The notes beneath the pieces were generated by a model. The model saw only the letters and a list, made by a program, of their open reading frames with translations. It was not told the DNA's origin and searched no databases. From the NCBI RefSeq assembly GCF_003255815.1, contig NC_037682.1, positions 19,550,153 through 19,614,152 of the forward strand: 64,000 nt of DNA. Reading direction: 5' to 3'. The DNA comes from Theropithecus gelada. Taxonomy: Eukaryota; Chordata; Mammalia; Primates; Cercopithecidae. Below, one piece after another: positions 59,620 to 64,000 of this stretch (position 1 is its first letter; every line of letters starts with the position of its first letter). A program made the position numbers and the translations under genes.

Positions 59620-59976
59620 GAGCTCTCCATTTTTTATCAATAGGTCTGAATGGTAGAAGATAATGGAATTTCATAGAGTTCTGAGGGTACAGGATTGTGA
59701 CACTAGAATTTTATACTTAGGAAAGGCAAAGAAAGATATATTTGGACTCACAAAATATACTACAAACATAGCCTTTCTGAAAAATTTTTGATAGGGATGT
59801 GCACTGAATTAGTCAAAATTAAAGAATCAGTAAAATAAACAAAACCAAAAAATGATTATTTGAAAAGATCAACAAAATTAACAAACTATTAGCTATACCA
59901 ACCAAGGGAAAAAAGATTATTATTCTGGATATTCTAGCTAGTACAATAACATAGGGCAAGAAAATGCAAAATACTG

Positions 59977-60118
59977 GCCAGGTGCAGTGGCTTTTGCCTA
60001 TAATCCCATCACTTTGGGAAGCTGAGGTGAGAGGATTGCCTGAGACCAGGAGTTCAAGACCAGCCTGGACAACAAAACAAGACCCTCATCTCTACAAAAA
60101 CAAATTTTTTAAAACATA
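59977..60118 (+). mobile_element. Alu left-monomer inside the L1
   Basis: GGCCAGGTGCAGTGGCTTTT to CTCATCTCTAC plus A-rich tail; a single arm splitting ORF2. Confidence 0.85.
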
Positions 60119-60639
60119 AAAAATGCTATTGGAACAACAGATATATATCATCATTATTTGCAGATGACCTGATTGTCTACCTAGAGAAACCAGGAAAATC
60201 AATGACTTATTATAAATAGTAACAGTAAGGTGTCCATATACAAGGTAAAATCAAAACCAAGAACTTTCCTTTATGTCACCAGTACCCTGTGAGGAAATAA
60301 CAGTGGAAAAAAATAGTCTAGTCAAAAAAGCAAGAAACCTTTTAAAAGCTAGAAATAAAACTTCACAAGAAATGTGAAGAAATGTGTATACCTATACCTT
60401 TACTCTTACTTAGGGACATAAAAGAGTTTAAATAAATGAAGATCATTCGTACCTTCTTTCTAAGTGGGGAGATTGAACGTTTTAAGGAAGTTAATTCTCC
60501 CGAAATCTGTAAATTTACTATAATTCTCTTCAAAATTCCAGTGAATGTTTTGGGGAATTTGACAGATTGAGTCTAAAGTTCACCCAGATGTAGCCAAGGA
60601 AACTTTGAAAAAGAATTAAGGAGAATGTTACATTTCTAG

Positions 60640-61583
60640 CCCAGCTGCCCACTGAACAACTTCACTTCTGTGTCATACTGGCATCTTAAACTCAGGATGT
60701 CCTGAACTGTACTCATTATTTTCTCTCCAGTGTTTTCAGTTATGTTCCTTATGACTGTAAAATTTCTCACAGTCTACTACAATAAAAAAGTCAGAATCTT
60801 AAACATCAGTGGTGATTCTGAAAGCCTTCCTTGATTCTTCCCTTTCTCTCATCTCTGAAATTCAATCATCATGTTCCGCCAGTCTTCTTCTTAGATATCT
60901 TTTTAAATCTATCTTCTTTTCATAAGCACTACTTTAGCCCATGCCATTATTATCTCTTGCCTGGCTTATTTAAAGAGTTTCTTTTTGAATCTTCTTGCTT
61001 CCAGCCTTCTTCCCTTCTCTTTACTGTAGCTAGAGTGAATCTTCAAAAATGCAAATTTAAATGGTTGCTTAAAACCTCTCTTGTGTCTTCTCTTTGCTCT
61101 TAGGACCAAGTCCAAAATCTTAACATGGCTCGCAAATTTGTATGATACATACCTACTTTCTCCAACCTTTCTTATCTCTCTCTCTCTTCAAACTCTAGAC
61201 ATTTTTGAACTTCTCTCACAACTAAATGGACCCTAGTCTTTCTGTGTCTTTGAACTTATTGGTCTCCCTTCTGAGACACTGTTCCCCTCCCCACCTTGGT
61301 GAGCTCATACACATCCTTCAAGTCTCAGTGTAAAACCACTTCTTCCTAGCGGCCTTCTCTGACCTTTAGATTAGGTTAGGTCCACCTGTTGGATGTTTAC
61401 CCTGGTGTACCTTATTCCCTTTATCCTAACACTCGTTATATTTTATCATAATGATTTGTCTTTCTTTGCTTCTAGGTTTTAAACTCAGTGAGAGTCAGGA
61501 CTCCACCTGCTTATTCAAGGGAATATTCTCTGTGGCTAACACAATGTAGTGTACCAAATAAGTACATTAAGTGAATGAAGTAA
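60640..61583 (+). mobile_element. L2, long 3' part (about 0.9 kb)
   Basis: The longest L2 here. GTAGCTAGAGTGAATCTTCA, ATGGTTGCTTAAAACCTCTC, CAAGTCCAAAATCTTAACAT, GGCCTTCTCTGACC and CAATGTAGTGTACC fall in consensus order. The 90-codon frame at 60831-61103 is incidental. Confidence 0.8.
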
Positions 61584-61814
61584 CCGACAGAATCAAAACA
61601 TACTAGAAGGTGATAGTCAGTGAGCAGTATGATGCTGGCAAGGAACAAACAGATTAGCAGAGCAAAACAACTTAAAAATAAAACATTCATATAAATTGGA
61701 ATTTAATATAATAGAGATAATAGTTCAGATCAGTAGAGAAAGATGGATTTTTTTCAGGAAATGGTATAAGAACAATTGGCTGTCCACTTCAGGAAAAAAT
61801 ATCAAGTGATGCTC

Positions 61815-62235
61815 CTAGTCAGGACTATTTTGATTGCAAATTACGCATTCAGCTCAAACTAGCTAAAGCCAAAAAGAGAGCAGACGTATTGGGAGGATGT
61901 TAAGGTATCGTAGAAAGGAGGGAATGGGGGAAGAGTATTCCCTCAGGAATGCAAGAAGCATCAAACCTCTTCAGTTCTCATAGACTAGTTACTCTTTCAT
62001 TTATATCTTATGTTCTCCACTTCATTTTTACCTACGGTAGACTAACTCTGTGTGGTAGAGAATGTAGCCTTTAGCAGTTTCCAAGTTTTGTCACCTTTTG
62101 AAGAAAAGTGTTCTCTGGCATGTTGAAAATACTTGAGGAAGTACTTTGATTTGTGTGGCCAGAGTCACATGCCCACTATCCCCTTGTAGGGCTCAGACCA
62201 ATCACTGTATCCCGGGAAACTGGGTCATGTAAGAC
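61815..62235 (-). mobile_element. Ancient interspersed repeat, unassigned
   Basis: AGGACTATTTTGATTGCAAA, CAGCTCAAACTAGCTAAAGC, TGTGGCCAGAGTCACATGCC and GACCAATCACTGTATCC are landmarks of a worn family that I cannot name. Orientation is arbitrary. Confidence 0.45.
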
Positions 62236-62409
62236 TTCTTACACATATGACATATTGGTTTCTGCAGGTGCATATGTCTCAGTGTGTGGTTTGGGGGAAG
62301 GATGAACATGAAAAGAAAGCCTCCCCAGGAAAGGAGGCGGGTAGCACAGCCATAGATAGCCACTGGGAGACCTGTCATGAGCTGGATAGTCACCGTAATT
62401 TTTGTCTGC

Positions 62410-63133
62410 TGTTACCTCTGTTTTACATCATACTAAAAAACAAATTTAAAGTGGATTAGAGATTCAATACATAAAATTATAAAAATACTAAAAGAAAACA
62501 GGTTTTTTGTTCTTTTTATCTTGGAGTGTGGAAGACCTTCCTTTGCGTGATAAGAAGACCAGAAACCATACAGGAAAGGACCTAATAATGTAAGAGGATA
62601 AAAGAGAGGAGAAACTTTATTTAAGGCAAAGGTGGTAAAAACAAAATTGCAAAAACAGCAATAAAAAATTCAAGAAAGATATTTTTAACACATGTGTGAC
62701 AAAGGGTTATTAGTATATATATAAAGAGTTCTTATAAATCTAAAGTATAAGCCTCCCAAGGGAAAATATGCAAGGGGGGGGGGGGGGCACTAATATTAAG
62801 GCAACTCGCAGAAGAAGTAAAAAACTGTGTGTGTCACAGAGAAGGAAACATCAGAGGACAGTAAATATGTGAAAGATGATTAGTTTTATTAGTAATGAGG
62901 AAAATGAGATTTAAAACCACAGTGAGATATCATTTTACTTCTGACAGATTGGCAAAAATTAAAATATCCAACAATTATTGGCAAGGATAGAGCAGCAAGA
63001 AACCTTATACACTGCTGAATGGAATATAAAATTGTTCAACAACTTTGGAAAACAATTTTTGATTTTCTAGCAAATTTGAAGATGTGTATACTTTATGACC
63101 CACCAGTTCTCCTCCTAGATATATACTCTAGAG
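62410..63133 (+). mobile_element. LINE-1 ORF2 fragment, old, left part
   Basis: AAAGTGGATTAGAGATTCAA, AATATCCAACAATTATTGGC, TACACTGCTGAATGGAATAT and TATGACCCACCAGTTCTCC match the 3' half of ORF2. A G14 run sits at 62774-62787. A hAT element interrupts it at 63134. Confidence 0.78.
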
Positions 63134-63355
63134 CAGCACTGCCCAATAGAAATGTAACAGAAAACACATATGTAATTAAAAGATTTCTAGTAACCACATT
63201 ACAAAAAAGTAAACAGAGTTCTAATCAATTTTAACTATTTGAAATCTGGTGTTTATATTTTACACTTGCAGCACATCTCAGTTTGGGGTAGACATATTTC
63301 AAGTGCTCAATAGCCATACATGGCTAGTACGTAGATAGCATGTTGGACAATGCAG
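63134..63355 (+). mobile_element. hAT-type non-autonomous DNA element nested in L1
   Basis: Starts CAGCACTGCCCAATAGAAAT and ends TGTTGGACAATGCAG (inverted ends). Flanking octamers CTCTAGAG (63126-63133) and CTCTGAAG (63356-63363) agree at 6 of 8. The L1 continues on both sides, so this inserted later. Confidence 0.85.
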
Positions 63356-64000
63356 CTCTGAAGACACTCTTACAGACATACAGAAGGACTTGCATGAGAA
63401 TATTTGTAACAGCCTTGTTAATAATAACAGAAAATGGGCTGAGCACAGTGGCTTACGCCTGTAGTCCCAGCACTTTGGGAGGCTGAGGCTGGTGGAGTGC
63501 TTGAGCCCAGGAATTCAAGACCAGCCTGGGCAACATGGCGAAACCCATCTCTACCACAGATACAAAAATTAGCCAGGTGTGGCAGTGCACACCTGTGGTC
63601 CCAGCTGCTTGGGAGGCTGAGGTGGAAGGATCTCTTGAGCCTGGGAGGCAGAGGCTGCAGTGAGCCGTGATTGCACCACTGCACTCCAACCTAGGCAACA
63701 GAGTGAGACTGTGCCTCAACAGCAATAATAATACTAACAACAATAATACTAACAACAACAGGAAATGGAATCAGTCCAAATATCCTGTGACTGGATAAAT
63801 TATGGGACACTCCTACAGTGGAATACCATACTGTAGTTTTTAAAAAATGAATGAACTGCAGGTATATGTATAACATGGAGAATTTCATAAGACTTGGGAA
63901 AAAATACAAGTCACAGAATATATAAAAACTAATAAAACATTATATATGGACACTTATATAAGTGGTAAAGTTAGAAAGAAAAAATTCAGAATAGTGACTA
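63356..64000 (+). mobile_element. LINE-1 ORF2/3' region, right part, open at window edge
   Basis: GAATATTTGTAACAGCC, TGGATAAATTATGGGACACT and TACAGTGGAATACCATACTG are L1 landmarks; an Alu splits it. Confidence 0.75.
63437..63759 (+). mobile_element. Alu inside the L1, with AAT/AAC-rich tail
   Basis: Sense Alu, GGCTGAGCACAGTGG to CTGTGCCTC, then a tail of (AAT)n and (AAC)n units to about 63759. AACAG(A/G)AAATGG occurs on both sides, the target duplication. Confidence 0.93.

Larger units (their letters stand above)
58833..60625 (+). mobile_element. LINE-1 (L1M), split by two Alus
   Basis: Old L1 text before 59290 and after 59620 (TAGAATTTTATACTTAGG; GCAAAGAAAGATATATTTGG), then ORF2 from about 59815. 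At 60155-60200 the frame reads SLFADDLIVYLEKPGKS, the FADD reverse-transcriptase motif. Later text (CTCCCGAAATCTGTAAATTT) is ORF2 as well. Full of stops; inactive. Confidence 0.75.
19062..64000 (+). other. PHF21A: Large PHF21A intron, open at the right edge: unannotated parts
   Basis: At least 44.9 kb without a recognisable PHF21A exon. Stretches with no feature I could support include 19062-21005, 21300-22035, 24700-25183, 25488-25985, 26150-26815, 26925-27695, 28096-28690, 30460-32215, 35206-35440, 37320-38790, 39124-41240, 42449-43229, 44600-46357, 46501-47406, 49745-53914, 54716-55055, 55226-55970 and 56081-57835. These are ordinary AT-rich intronic sequence with short random open frames. 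36680-37070 and 28420-28620 may be worn repeats. No tRNA, snRNA, microRNA hairpin or CpG island was recognised. Confidence 0.6.

Noticed and set aside
60831..61103. 90-codon open frame
   Set aside because: Lies entirely in an L2 3' fragment.
1..64000. Bacterial operon, CRISPR array or phage features
   Set aside because: Intron-exon structure, Alu/L1/MIR content and composition are those of primate nuclear DNA; none of these features is present.

Overview
The window is mammalian, almost certainly human, nuclear DNA. It has no prokaryote-style coding density, about two dozen Alu elements (including AluY-like copies), LINE-1, L2 and MIR remnants, a MaLR LTR, and short exons separated by kilobases of intron. 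Three short coding exons on the + strand read, when spliced, as the first 51 residues of PHF21A (BHC80), a subunit of the LSD1/CoREST/HDAC histone-demethylase co-repressor complex. A 41-nt stretch at 4360-4400 looks like an upstream 5'UTR exon of the same gene. I see no second active protein-coding gene.

Layout: 1-4359, upstream intron; 4360-4400, probable 5'UTR exon; 4401-12245, intron; 12246-12382, exon with the ATG at 12329; 12383-17650, intron; 17651-17683, 33-nt exon; 17684-18995, intron; 18996-19061, 66-nt exon; 19062-64000, one intron still open at the window edge (at least 44.9 kb). All three coding exons begin and end in phase 0. They encode an N-terminal coiled coil; the AT-hook and PHD finger known for this protein are not in the window. 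I saw no CpG island or promoter, so transcription starts outside.

The introns are layered with mobile DNA. Well-delimited items are a piggyBac-derived MER85 element with TTAA target duplications (5632-5758), three hAT-type DNA elements with 8-bp target duplications, a trimeric Alu (15741-16199), a broken RPL22 retrocopy with target duplications (about 42013-42432), a solo endogenous-retrovirus LTR with a 6-bp duplication (43236-43781), a MaLR LTR carrying a near-perfect hairpin (53915-54290), and nested L2/LTR/Alu and L1/hAT/Alu stacks near the right end. Several tandem or dispersed duplications, two minus-strand open frames that look protein-like, and a probable assembly fault around the single N at 56021 are reported as findings.

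Nothing here supports a novel enzymatic or defence system. The most useful leads are a possible alternative in-frame acceptor in PHF21A, the MER85 copy, the unassigned antisense open frame at 54389-54715, the hairpin and the assembly anomaly. Repeat family names come from recall of consensus sequences, not from a database search.
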